Below, piece by piece: positions 8,320 to 15,409 of a stretch of 64,000 bases of DNA; the first letter of the stretch is position 1; every line of letters starts with the position of its first letter. Made by a program: the position numbers and the translations under genes. The stretch comes from Vicingus serpentipes (GTDB lineage: Bacteria; Bacteroidota; Bacteroidia; Flavobacteriales_E; Vicingaceae): contig JAGFIT010000087.1 in the NCBI GenBank assembly GCA_024103385.1, forward strand, positions 1 through 64,000, given 5' to 3'. The notes beneath the pieces were generated by a model. That model made no database searches and was not told where the DNA came from. It saw only the letters and a program-made list of their open reading frames with translations.

Positions 8320-9016
8320 AAAAATAATTATTCTCATCATAATACTATTCCCCCTTTTTACGGAGAGTCAGGTAGTTAGTGACGCTAAATTGTGGACTGA
8401 TGTTTCTATAAGAAAAGAAGTTAACGATTTTGAGTTTTCATTTGAAGAAGCCTGGCGATTAGATGAAAACTTTACCCATACTGATAAAATTTTTACGGAA
8501 TTAGGAGCTGAATATAAGGTCATTAAAGCACTTTCATTGGACTTAGGGTATCGGTTTAGCAAAGAAAACAAATATGAAGATAAAACTTATCTCATCAATC
8601 ACCGAATAGATTTTGGTGCTACCTACAAATACAAAATAAATAACATAAAATTAGCGGTAAAAACAAAACTACAAACCAAGAGTGCTCCTTCTGATGACAT
8701 TAACCCTACTTATTGGAGAAATAAATTAACCATCAGCACTTCTTTCAGAGAAAATTTTACACCGTACCTATCGTATGAATTCTTTTACCAATTTAACGAC
8801 CAACAGGTCATTAACCGAAACCGTCTTTCATTAGGAACCAAGTACGATTTTAATAAAAAAAGCTCGATTAACCTGTTCTATACCTTTGAAAATAGGTTCA
8901 ACACCAACAACCTACAATACAACCATATTTGGGCTATTGGGTATCGCTATCAACTACCGAAAAGCAAGCGCAAAAAACAAGAGGAGCAATCTTCTGAAGA
9001 TGTTTCTACCAAGTAA
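8312..9016 (+). CDS. DUF2490 outer-membrane beta-barrel protein
   Basis: A 234-residue exported protein. It has an N-terminal signal peptide (MNKKIIILIIILFPLFTES) and then alternating strands rich in aromatic residues (TDVSIRKEVNDFEFSFEEAWR, LDLGYRFSKENKYED, YLSYEFFYQFND), ending in IGYRYQLP and a charged tail. This is the pattern of DUF2490 small outer-membrane barrels. As third gene of an overlapping operon with the VTC and DUF4956 genes, it may provide the envelope end of that system; this is inference. Confidence 0.75.
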   Translation: MNKKIIILIIILFPLFTESQVVSDAKLWTDVSIRKEVNDFEFSFEEAWRLDENFTHTDKIFTELGAEYKVIKALSLDLGYRFSKENKYEDKTYLINHRIDFGATYKYKINNIKLAVKTKLQTKSAPSDDINPTYWRNKLTISTSFRENFTPYLSYEFFYQFNDQQVINRNRLSLGTKYDFNKKSSINLFYTFENRFNTNNLQYNHIWAIGYRYQLPKSKRKKQEEQSSEDVSTK

Positions 9017-9067
9017 ATCACTCTATGAATTGTGATGTGTTTTGTGATAGTTAAAATTGGATATAAA

Positions 9068-9094
9068 CAAAAAACGCCAGCCTTTCGGCTAGCA
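9068..9094 (-). terminator. intrinsic terminator after tRNA-Asn
   Basis: The minus strand reads GCTAGCC-GAAA-GGCTGGC (9076-9093), a seven-pair stem with a GNRA-type tetraloop, followed by GTTTTTTG. It lies 14 bases after the tRNA 3' end. Confidence 0.85.
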
Positions 9095-9107
9095 TTTTCA
9101 TTTTAAG

Positions 9108-9181
9108 CTCCCCCTCTTGGGCTCGAACCAAGGACCCTCTGATTAACAGTCAGATGCTCTAACCAGCTGAGCTAAGGAGGA
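9108..9181 (-). tRNA. tRNA-Asn (GTT)
   Basis: A 74-nt cloverleaf on the minus strand: acceptor TCCTCCT/AGGGGGA, D-arm GCTC-AGCTGGTTA-GAGC, anticodon stem TCTGA/TCAGA with loop CTGTTAA and anticodon GTT, T-arm CTTGG-TTCGAGC-CCAAG, discriminator G. Its first 14 bases plus 4 flanking bases are repeated exactly at 9536-9553, beyond the GIY-YIG gene. Confidence 0.95.
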
Positions 9182-9185
9182 ATTT
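9168..9185. repeat. direct repeat copy 1 (5' end of tRNA-Asn)
   Basis: TGAGCTAAGGAGGAATTT on the plus strand. It covers the first 14 bases of tRNA-Asn plus 4 bases of 5' flank and is identical to 9536-9553. Confidence 0.9.
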
Positions 9186-9189
9186 ATTT

Positions 9190-9483
9190 TTAATATCTTT
9201 CTTTTAATTTTAAAACCACCTCAGGATATTTTTTTAAATTTTTGATATAAGTAACACTTTTCATCTTTTTGATGTGACTTTCAATCATTAATGATTGTTT
9301 TTTATTGTCACACTCAACTAACAAATATTCTTTCCAATCATTTGTCTTTTTAGTGTACGAATTATCGTAGAACCCTGAGTTATGCTGTTCCAATCTATTT
9401 TCAAAATCAACTGTCATCCCTACATAGAAACGATCTAGATGAATTGAATATATGACATAAACAATATATTTCTCAAAAACCAT
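9190..9483 (-). CDS. small GIY-YIG nuclease-domain protein
   Basis: 97 residues from the ATG at 9483 (MVFEKYIVYVIYS). An upstream extension of the frame only reads through repeats and is not likely translated. Family landmarks are YVIYS and FYVGM (the GIY and YIG positions), ENRLEQHN with the conserved Arg, and SLMIESHIKKMKS with the conserved Glu. This matches the short UPF0213-like single-domain nucleases common in Bacteroidota. The closest neighbour is tRNA-Asn, whose 5' end is duplicated on the other side of the gene. Whether it cuts DNA is unknown. Confidence 0.85.
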   Translation of the reverse strand: MVFEKYIVYVIYSIHLDRFYVGMTVDFENRLEQHNSGFYDNSYTKKTNDWKEYLLVECDNKKQSLMIESHIKKMKSVTYIKNLKKYPEVVLKLKERY

Positions 9484-9517
9484 TATGTAATGAACACTTC
9501 CTCTTTTTTCTCTAACC

Positions 9518-9535
9518 TCCCGATAGCTATCGGGA
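9518..9535. repeat. palindromic repeat (family B)
   Basis: TCCCGATAGCTATCGGGA is a perfect 18-base palindrome immediately before the second tRNA-Asn fragment. The same core CCGATAGCTATCGG occurs at 54075-54094 inside a gene. Confidence 0.85.
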
Positions 9536-9553
9536 TGAGCTAAGGAGGAATTT
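9536..9553. repeat. direct repeat copy 2 (truncated tRNA-Asn 5' end)
   Basis: TGAGCTAAGGAGGAATTT, identical to 9168-9185, but followed by CCGTAAACGG and preceded by a palindrome instead of the rest of a tRNA, so it is a remnant rather than a gene. Confidence 0.9.
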
Positions 9554-9572
9554 CCGTAAACGGATGGCAATA

Positions 9573-9606
9573 TTAGTTGAAAGTTTTGAATTATACAATA
9601 TATTTG
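9573..9606 (+). promoter_or_regulatory. promoter of the PfkB kinase gene
   Basis: TTTTG at 9574-9578 and TATATTTG at 9599-9606 are separated by 20 bases, matching the Bacteroidota -33/-7 pattern. The ATG at 9629 is 22 bases downstream. Confidence 0.65.
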
Positions 9607-9628
9607 TAAAAAAATTAAAACTAGAAAT

Positions 9629-10558
9629 ATGAGCTTATTAGTAATAGGAACGGTAGCGTTTGATGCCATTGAAACCCCTTTTGGAAAAACAGATAAAATT
9701 ATTGGAGGAGCTGCTACCTATATCAGTCTTTCAGCATCCAACTTTGTAAATAAAACCAACATTGTTTCTGTAGTTGGAGGTGATTTTCCTCAAACTGGAT
9801 TAGATATGTTAGAAGAAAACAATGTGGATCTGGAAGGTTTAGAAATTAGAGAAAATGAAAAAACATTTTTCTGGTCAGGAAAGTACCATAACGACATGAA
9901 TACTCGAGACACATTGGACACTCAATTAAATGTATTAGAAACATTCAACCCAGTTGTTCCTGACAACTACCAAGATTGTGAATTTTTAATGTTAGGTAAT
10001 TTAGCTCCTACTGTTCAAAAGCAAGTAATTAATAGTTTACACAACAGACCCAAATTAATTGTAATGGACACCATGAATTTTTGGATGGACATTGCTATGG
10101 ATGAATTAAAAAGTACTATCTCTATGGTGGATGTTTTATCTATCAATGATGAAGAGGCTCGCCAATTATCTGGAGAATATTCTCTAAGAAAAGCAGCACA
10201 AAAAATATTGGCTATGGGTCCTCAATACTTAATCATTAAAAAAGGGGAACACGGTGCTTTACTGTTCGATAAAAATGAAGTTTTCTTTGCGCCTGCTTTA
10301 CCATTAGAAGAAGTTTTTGATCCAACAGGTGCTGGAGATACTTTTGCTGGTGGATTTATTGGTTACTTAGCGGAAACAAAAGATATCTCTTTTGACAACA
10401 TGAAAAGAGCTGTTATTTACGGTTCTGCAATGGCTTCTTTTTGTGTAGAGAAATTCGGAACAGAACGATTAGAAAATCTTACTGATGGAGAACTAGAAAA
10501 AAGAGTGCATGAGTTTATTAGCTTAGTACAATTTGATATTTCTTTAGTAAACAGTTAA
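9629..10558 (+). CDS. PfkB-family sugar/nucleoside kinase
   Basis: A 309-residue ribokinase-fold kinase. The N-terminal glycine pair motif is in KIIGGAATYISLSASNF (about residues 28-45). The C-terminal PfkB signature 2, DPTGAGDTFAGGF, contains the catalytic Asp and the anion-hole glycines. The substrate cannot be decided from sequence; adenosine- or ribokinase-like sugars are all possible. It stands alone with its own promoter and a hairpin after the stop, divergent from the GIY-YIG/tRNA-Asn unit. Confidence 0.9.
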   Translation: MSLLVIGTVAFDAIETPFGKTDKIIGGAATYISLSASNFVNKTNIVSVVGGDFPQTGLDMLEENNVDLEGLEIRENEKTFFWSGKYHNDMNTRDTLDTQLNVLETFNPVVPDNYQDCEFLMLGNLAPTVQKQVINSLHNRPKLIVMDTMNFWMDIAMDELKSTISMVDVLSINDEEARQLSGEYSLRKAAQKILAMGPQYLIIKKGEHGALLFDKNEVFFAPALPLEEVFDPTGAGDTFAGGFIGYLAETKDISFDNMKRAVIYGSAMASFCVEKFGTERLENLTDGELEKRVHEFISLVQFDISLVNS

Positions 10559-10582
10559 AAAAAATGATGAATTTGATGATTT

Positions 10583-10611
10583 GAAGATGTGTTAATTTAA
10601 AACACATCTTC
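10583..10611. terminator. hairpin between convergent pfkB-type and hemD genes
   Basis: GAAGATGTGTT and AACACATCTTC form a perfect 11-pair stem with a 7-base loop, 25 bases after the kinase stop and just before the hemD stop. It lacks a strong T-tract, so termination is likely but not certain. Confidence 0.55.
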
Positions 10612-10614
10612 AGG

Positions 10615-11343
10615 TTATCTCCCCATTTCCAGATTAATAATTGCCTCAATAATACCTTCCTCGGTAAAAGGATTAGCTACAGCATCTACCTTCACATCTA
10701 GCTGTTTAGCTGTTTCAGCTGTTTCTGGACCAATACACACCACTTTAGCATTATTTACTCCTATACCTAAATCTATAAAAGATTTAACCGTAGAGCCACT
10801 TGTAAAGGTGATATAATCTACTCCATTTTTAAAAAGGCTTTTCAATTCTGAAGGAGTATAACTTATTTTTTTATTCTCGTAAGACTTTACTGAATACACT
10901 TTTGCTTTTCGTTCTTTCAAGAATAATTCAATATCCTTTTTAGCAATAGCTGATTGTGGTAATAAAACCGTTTGATTTTCCAACAATGGCATTTCTTTCA
11001 CCAAAGCTGCAGCTGTGTATACTAATGGAACAAAAGATGCTGTTAAATTATATTCTTCTAATGCTTCCATGGTTTTGGGTCCAACTACAGCAATTTTTGA
11101 ATGAACAGAAGCAACCTCAACAACCTCAAAAAAAGTATGCACAGCATTGTAACTAGTAAAAACTATCCAATCAAATTGTTGTTGTTGATAGGTAGCTAAT
11201 AATTCAGGCTGGTTTATGGATGAAAGTTGAATCAAAGGCAATTCAACAGGTTCGGCTCCTAGCTTTTTTAATTTTTCTGAAAAAGGAGCTATCTTATCTT
11301 TTGGCCGAGTAATAACAACCCTCTTATTTTTAAGAGGCAACAT
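10615..11343 (-). CDS. hemD: uroporphyrinogen-III synthase
   Basis: About 242 residues. It closes hydroxymethylbilane to uroporphyrinogen III with inversion of ring D. The HemD family is weakly conserved, but LKNKRVVITRP at the start, IVFTSYNAVHTFFE, IAVVGPKTMEAL, YITFTSGSTVKSFI and VVCIGPETAETAKQ follow its two-domain pattern. ATG at 11343 is preferred over GTG at 11346. The gene overlaps the end of the hemA-hemC fusion by 14 bases, which points to coupled translation and supports the assignment. Confidence 0.92.
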   Translation of the reverse strand: MLPLKNKRVVITRPKDKIAPFSEKLKKLGAEPVELPLIQLSSINQPELLATYQQQQFDWIVFTSYNAVHTFFEVVEVASVHSKIAVVGPKTMEALEEYNLTASFVPLVYTAAALVKEMPLLENQTVLLPQSAIAKKDIELFLKERKAKVYSVKSYENKKISYTPSELKSLFKNGVDYITFTSGSTVKSFIDLGIGVNNAKVVCIGPETAETAKQLDVKVDAVANPFTEEGIIEAIINLEMGR

Positions 11344-13516
11344 CACTCAGCACTTTTTTTTTATCTTCTACTTCTTCTTTCAACTGATTAGCTAAAGTTC
11401 TTGCTAATTCTTTTTTATCTTCTACTTTTCCTTGAATTGATTTTCTAGAAAAATACTTTCCATCCTCTGTAGCGAAAATACCTTCAATAAAAATTTCGTC
11501 TTGAACAACTTTTGCATAAGCTGCTATTGGTAAATTACACCCTCCACCTAAAGCAATTAAAAAGGCACGTTCAGCATCAGCTGCATGTTTAGTAGGATCA
11601 TGCTTCAATTTCTTCACCAAATCCAATACATACCCATCTTTATCAATTAGTTCTATCCCTAATATTGCTTGCCCAACAGCTGGGAGCATAACATCTGTTT
11701 CAAAGATTTCAGTAACCACATCCATCATGTTCATTTTCTGTAATCCCGTAGCTGCTAAAACAATAGCATCATAGCCCTCTGTTTCCATTTTATGAATTCG
11801 ACCATCTACGTTCCCCTGAATAAATTTGTACTCCAAATCAGGTCTAATTTGTTGCAACTGAACACTTCTTCTTAAACTCCCTGTTCCGATGACTGCTCCT
11901 GCTGGTAATTCTCTTAGTGTTTTTCCTGATTTAGAAATCAACACGTCTCTTACATCTTTTCTTTCCGTGACAGGTATAATTCTTAACCCAACTACTTCTT
12001 CTGTTGGCACATCTTTATAACTGTGCACCGCAATATCAATTTCTCCTGCCAACATGGAGCGTTGCAATGCAGAAGTAAAAGCTCCAACCACACCTATATC
12101 GCCATCATCTCCACTGGTTCTAATAATCTTGGTTTCAAACTCATAATCAGGTTGTATTTTTTTCAACTGATCTATCACCCAGTTAGTTTGTGTTAAAGCT
12201 AACTTACTCCCTCTTGTTCCAACAATTATTTTCTTTTTAGGAACAAAAATATCTACTCCTTGTACATCTAAAATATGTTGTGCCGTATGGATTGGGTTAT
12301 CTTGCTCATGTAAATTCTGAGCAATACTTTTTATTCCTTCAATAGTAGGGTTAGATATTTTTCTTAATAACCGATGAGTAAATCGTTGTAACAATTCTTC
12401 AATATGGTCCTGAGGTGAATCTTCTAATTTAGGCAATAACCACTTCAGTTCTTCATTTTTTATCTCCTCTAAATTATTCCAATATTTTTCAATAATTGGA
12501 GCCACTTTTCGATTTTTTAACCATACCATAAACCAATCCAACTCTTCATTTACAATTTTACGGGCTTGTGGTATTTCATCATACCGTTTTAATAAACCAT
12601 CATAGGTTATTTTTTTAATATCATCTAAATCGTATAAAGTAATGTTTGGATCATCTTTTAAGGATGGATTAAAATTTCTAGGAACACCAAAATCAATAAA
12701 CAACTTAGATCCCCCTGTTTGTAATGCGAATTGAGCTCTCGGACATTTACTTTCAGCCATGGTTTCTTCATGCAGCAAATTAATTTCTCCCTGTGTACCC
12801 CCAATAATTACACTTGCTTCAGAAAGTGCCTGATGCATATTTTCCATGTTAACTGGCTCTCCGTTCCATTCTTCTGCCATTTCTTTCGCCCTGTCCTGAT
12901 CGTGACTTGCTACGTATAATTTTTTAATTTTTGTTCTATCCAATATTGTCGTCACTAAATTGGCCATATTCCCAGTCCCTATTATCAAAAAAGTAGTTTC
13001 AGAAATCTCAACATCATGTTGAGCAATCAATTCAAAACCAACAGTTGCTAATGAAGCCGAGAATTTACCAATATTCGTTTCTAACCGAACTCTTTTCCCT
13101 GTGTGTATTCCCTGTCGAATCAACTCGTCCAATACTGGTCCTACCGTTTTCTGTTCTCTACCTAATTCTAAAGCATCTCTAATTTGCCCTGTAATTTGAT
13201 GTTCTCCAACTGCTTGAGACTCTAACCCTGCAGCTGTAGAAAATAAATTTCGAATGGCTATTTCACTATCTGGTAAAATAGATAAGTATTGACGGTAATT
13301 TCCAAATTGATCAAAATAGTTCAATATATCATTATGACTTGAACCAAATGCATAAATAGATAAACGATTACAGGTAGAAACAATAAAAACTTCTTCGTAG
13401 CTTTTTTTCAATTCTGCTAGTGCTGCAATAGTTTGTTCCTTATTTAAAGCTAAACGTTCTCTTACCGCTATAGGGGCAAATCGATGACTAAGTTCTACGC
13501 CTACTATTTTATCCAT
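11330..13516 (-). CDS. hemA-hemC: fused glutamyl-tRNA reductase / hydroxymethylbilane synthase
   Basis: One uninterrupted 728-codon frame holds two consecutive heme enzymes. Residues 1 to about 420 are glutamyl-tRNA reductase, with the catalytic Cys in STCNRLSIYA (about residue 50), AVGEHQITGQI and a Rossmann motif IIGTGNMA. From about residue 425 (KIIVGTRGSKLALTQT) to the end is porphobilinogen deaminase, with ASTRGS-like start, RTSGDDGD, DIAVHSYKDVPTE and the dipyrromethane-binding Cys in GGGCNLPIAAYA. Both halves are full length. The fusion joins steps one and four of C5-pathway heme synthesis; hemB and hemL lie at 33062-35595. I know these as separate adjacent genes in many relatives, so the fusion is notable. 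Confidence 0.95.
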   Translation of the reverse strand: MDKIVGVELSHRFAPIAVRERLALNKEQTIAALAELKKSYEEVFIVSTCNRLSIYAFGSSHNDILNYFDQFGNYRQYLSILPDSEIAIRNLFSTAAGLESQAVGEHQITGQIRDALELGREQKTVGPVLDELIRQGIHTGKRVRLETNIGKFSASLATVGFELIAQHDVEISETTFLIIGTGNMANLVTTILDRTKIKKLYVASHDQDRAKEMAEEWNGEPVNMENMHQALSEASVIIGGTQGEINLLHEETMAESKCPRAQFALQTGGSKLFIDFGVPRNFNPSLKDDPNITLYDLDDIKKITYDGLLKRYDEIPQARKIVNEELDWFMVWLKNRKVAPIIEKYWNNLEEIKNEELKWLLPKLEDSPQDHIEELLQRFTHRLLRKISNPTIEGIKSIAQNLHEQDNPIHTAQHILDVQGVDIFVPKKKIIVGTRGSKLALTQTNWVIDQLKKIQPDYEFETKIIRTSGDDGDIGVVGAFTSALQRSMLAGEIDIAVHSYKDVPTEEVVGLRIIPVTERKDVRDVLISKSGKTLRELPAGAVIGTGSLRRSVQLQQIRPDLEYKFIQGNVDGRIHKMETEGYDAIVLAATGLQKMNMMDVVTEIFETDVMLPAVGQAILGIELIDKDGYVLDLVKKLKHDPTKHAADAERAFLIALGGGCNLPIAAYAKVVQDEIFIEGIFATEDGKYFSRKSIQGKVEDKKELARTLANQLKEEVEDKKKVLSDVAS

Positions 13517-13753
13517 ATCTTAGTTAAATTCGCGATAAAGTTATGAATTTATATCTCGTTTAACCTGATAAATATCCTTCGTTTTTTAGAAATAAATACC
13601 TATCAATAATTTTAGTTACAGTTCTCTATTTTTTCTTTTTCGCGCTAATTTTAACACTCAAAAAAATATTATTATTATAAAAAACAACATATCTAACTGA
13701 TTTTTAGATGATTAAAATTTTTATTCAAATGTGAATGGAATACATAACTAATT

Positions 13754-13761
13754 TACTTTTG
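13754..13761 (+). promoter_or_regulatory. -7 promoter element before the small lipoprotein
   Basis: TACTTTTG matches TAnnTTTG, 34 bases before the ATG at 13796. The 279-base region from 13517 to here is otherwise AT-rich spacer between the divergent hemA-hemC and lipoprotein genes, with no other feature that I recognise. Confidence 0.5.
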
Positions 13762-13795
13762 GATAAGTAAACTAAACTATTTTTAACTTAACAAA

Positions 13796-14050
13796 ATGAA
13801 AAAAACTTATTTTCTAGCTGCTGTATTATTAACAGCGATGGTTGTATCTTGTGGTCCAACTCAAGAAGAAATCGAAGCAAAAGAACAAGCTGTAACAGAT
13901 TCTATTGCTGCTTATGATGCTCAAGTTGCTGCTGAAGCAGAAGCACAAGCTGCTGCACAAGCAGAAATGGAAGCACAAGCTGCTAAAGAAAAAGCTGCTG
14001 CAGATTCGTTAGCTGCAGTTGAAGCTAGCAATGCTGTAAAGAAGAAATAA
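13796..14050 (+). CDS. small Ala/Glu-rich lipoprotein
   Basis: 84 residues. The signal peptide ends in a lipobox (VVSCGP, Cys at about 19). The remainder is almost entirely Ala, Glu, Gln, Asp and Lys in an alpha-helical, coiled-coil-like heptad pattern (AAEAEAQAAAQAEMEAQAAKEKAA), ending in KKK. This resembles Lpp-like or periplasmic spacer lipoproteins in composition only. The strong terminator right after it and its own promoter suggest a short, possibly abundant monocistronic transcript. The function is unknown. Confidence 0.8.
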   Translation: MKKTYFLAAVLLTAMVVSCGPTQEEIEAKEQAVTDSIAAYDAQVAAEAEAQAAAQAEMEAQAAKEKAAADSLAAVEASNAVKKK

Positions 14051-14070
14051 TATATTTCTTTATAAAGAAA

Positions 14071-14096
14071 AAGGGAATCGATCGATTCCCTTTTTT
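14071..14096. terminator. bidirectional intrinsic terminator
   Basis: AAGGGAATCGATCGATTCCCTT is self-complementary across 14071-14092, with T6 on the right and A-rich sequence on the left. It can end both the lipoprotein gene and the Rrf2 gene, which converge here. Confidence 0.9.
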
Positions 14097-14116
14097 GTTT
14101 CTCTATGATTCTTTTT

Positions 14117-14578
14117 TTATTTTAAACTGTCTTTTAGCTTTGATGGAAAATTTTGTATAAAAGCGTTTCCCTCATCTATTTTATTTGCTAAATCAGCAAT
14201 TGATGTAGTTGAAAAAAGGGTATATAATCCATCCCTATATACTTTGAAATTATCATGCAAAGGACAAGGGTGCTCTTCCGAACAATTATTCAACCCTAAA
14301 CCACATTGAAAAAAAACATCCAAACCATCCATCACCTCTATCACTTTAATCAACCTTACCTGTTTCGATTCTCTATCCAAATAAAAACCTCCATTAGGTC
14401 CTTTAATGGATTGAATAATTTTGTGCTTGGTTAATTGCTGTAGTATTTTACCTAAATAATGAACAGGCAAATCTAGTTCTTGAGCAATTTCCTTAATGCC
14501 TATCTTAGCTTCTTCTCTTGCATTATGAGCAATAAAAATAATAGCACGCAAGGCATATACACACGATTTTGATAACAT
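14117..14578 (-). CDS. Rrf2-family transcriptional regulator
   Basis: 153 residues with the Rrf2 winged helix (YALRAIIFIAHN, IKEIAQELDLPVHYLGKILQQLTKHKII, GPNGGFYL). Three cysteines at about 92, 99 and 105 (QCGLGLNNCSEEHPC) match the iron-sulfur ligand pattern of IscR/NsrR-type members, so it can probably sense NO or iron-sulfur status. It begins one base before the end of the Ric gene (TAATG overlap), so the pair is one operon and it is likely an autoregulator of that operon. Confidence 0.9.
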   Translation of the reverse strand: MLSKSCVYALRAIIFIAHNAREEAKIGIKEIAQELDLPVHYLGKILQQLTKHKIIQSIKGPNGGFYLDRESKQVRLIKVIEVMDGLDVFFQCGLGLNNCSEEHPCPLHDNFKVYRDGLYTLFSTTSIADLANKIDEGNAFIQNFPSKLKDSLK

Positions 14579-15297
14579 TACAGTAATTCTTTTTCTAGTG
14601 CTATTGCCTTAGGAAACAAAATGTTATTTTCTAAATGAATGTGTTGAAATAAATCATTTTGATACTCTTCTAACTTAGAATACAAAGCTCTAAAGGTGTT
14701 ACATGCTCCTTCTGGTGGAGTGTGATTATTACTTAACTCGGCAATTTTTTCTAAAATTCCTCCAGCATCAGTATGTTCAGATTCCATCATATGGATTGGA
14801 TTTTGAATTGATCCAAAAGGTGGGGGCATAATTTTTACTCCATGTTTTTTTGCCTTAGCCAATTCTTTTATAAAAGGGAATAATATCATTTCCTCTTTAT
14901 GCATGTGACTGTTTAATTCGTTAGCTATAGCATGAAACAATTTATTAATTTCCACTACCTCAGTATAATGATGTCCATGTACTTTCGCTACCCTATCAGA
15001 ATATTGAATAATTAATTCATTGGCTTCTGCTACATATTTATGATGGGTATTGATGATGTAATCTGCCAAAAAATCTAAATCCCAAGTATTAAAATCTTGA
15101 GCTCCTGTTGGTGCCTTTCCGATATTTAAAATTTCTTCTTTTAACTTTGAATAATCAACCCCTTTTTTAGCACATATTTCTTGCACAGGAACATTTCCTC
15201 CACAACAAAAATCAATTTTGTTTTTCTTAAAAATATCAGCTGATTTAATATTTTCAGTCACAATTTCGGCCACAGTTTTATTATCTATATTTTCCAT
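14578..15297 (-). CDS. ric: iron-sulfur cluster repair di-iron protein (Ric/YtfE/ScdA)
   Basis: 239 residues from the ATG at 15297 (MENIDNKTVAEIV). The frame is open 35 codons further up, but that part runs through the promoter. The N-terminal ScdA_N domain carries DFCCGGN, and the hemerythrin-like part carries the metal ligands in INTHHKYVAE, LNSHMHKEEMILFPF, ESEHTDAGG and HIHLENNILFP. The family repairs iron-sulfur clusters damaged by NO or oxidative stress and can release or reduce NO. It is the first gene of a two-gene operon with the Rrf2 regulator. Confidence 0.94.
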   Translation of the reverse strand: MENIDNKTVAEIVTENIKSADIFKKNKIDFCCGGNVPVQEICAKKGVDYSKLKEEILNIGKAPTGAQDFNTWDLDFLADYIINTHHKYVAEANELIIQYSDRVAKVHGHHYTEVVEINKLFHAIANELNSHMHKEEMILFPFIKELAKAKKHGVKIMPPPFGSIQNPIHMMESEHTDAGGILEKIAELSNNHTPPEGACNTFRALYSKLEEYQNDLFQHIHLENNILFPKAIALEKELL

Positions 15298-15325
15298 AAC
15301 ATTTAGTTTTAAATAATTTCTACTA

Positions 15326-15333
15326 CAAATATA
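15326..15333 (-). promoter_or_regulatory. -7 promoter element of the ric operon
   Basis: CAAATATA on the plus strand is TATATTTG on the minus strand, 28 bases before the ric ATG. This supports the shorter start. Confidence 0.5.
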
Positions 15334-15409
15334 CAAATAAAATAATAAAAGACCTAAATATCTTTTATTGAATTTTAAAAAATATTTTTGTTGACTAATC
15401 AATCCTGAA

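Larger units (their letters stand above)
9186..9553 (-). mobile_element. putative GIY-YIG cassette inserted at tRNA-Asn
   Basis: A 368-base segment between and including one copy of an exact 18-base direct repeat of the tRNA-Asn 5' end. Its only gene is a 97-codon GIY-YIG nuclease on the same strand as the tRNA. The arrangement looks like an insertion that regenerated the tRNA end and left a truncated copy on the far side. It also contains a palindromic repeat (9518-9535). Mobility is inferred, not shown. Confidence 0.55.

Noticed and set aside
9484-9669. N-terminal extension of the GIY-YIG frame (to 159 residues)
   Set aside because: It reads through a palindrome, the tRNA fragment and the kinase promoter and start. 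The GIY-YIG domain begins right after the ATG at 9483.
15298-15402. 35-codon extension of Ric
   Set aside because: It overlaps the promoter-like TATATTTG, and the family starts close to the ATG at 15297.
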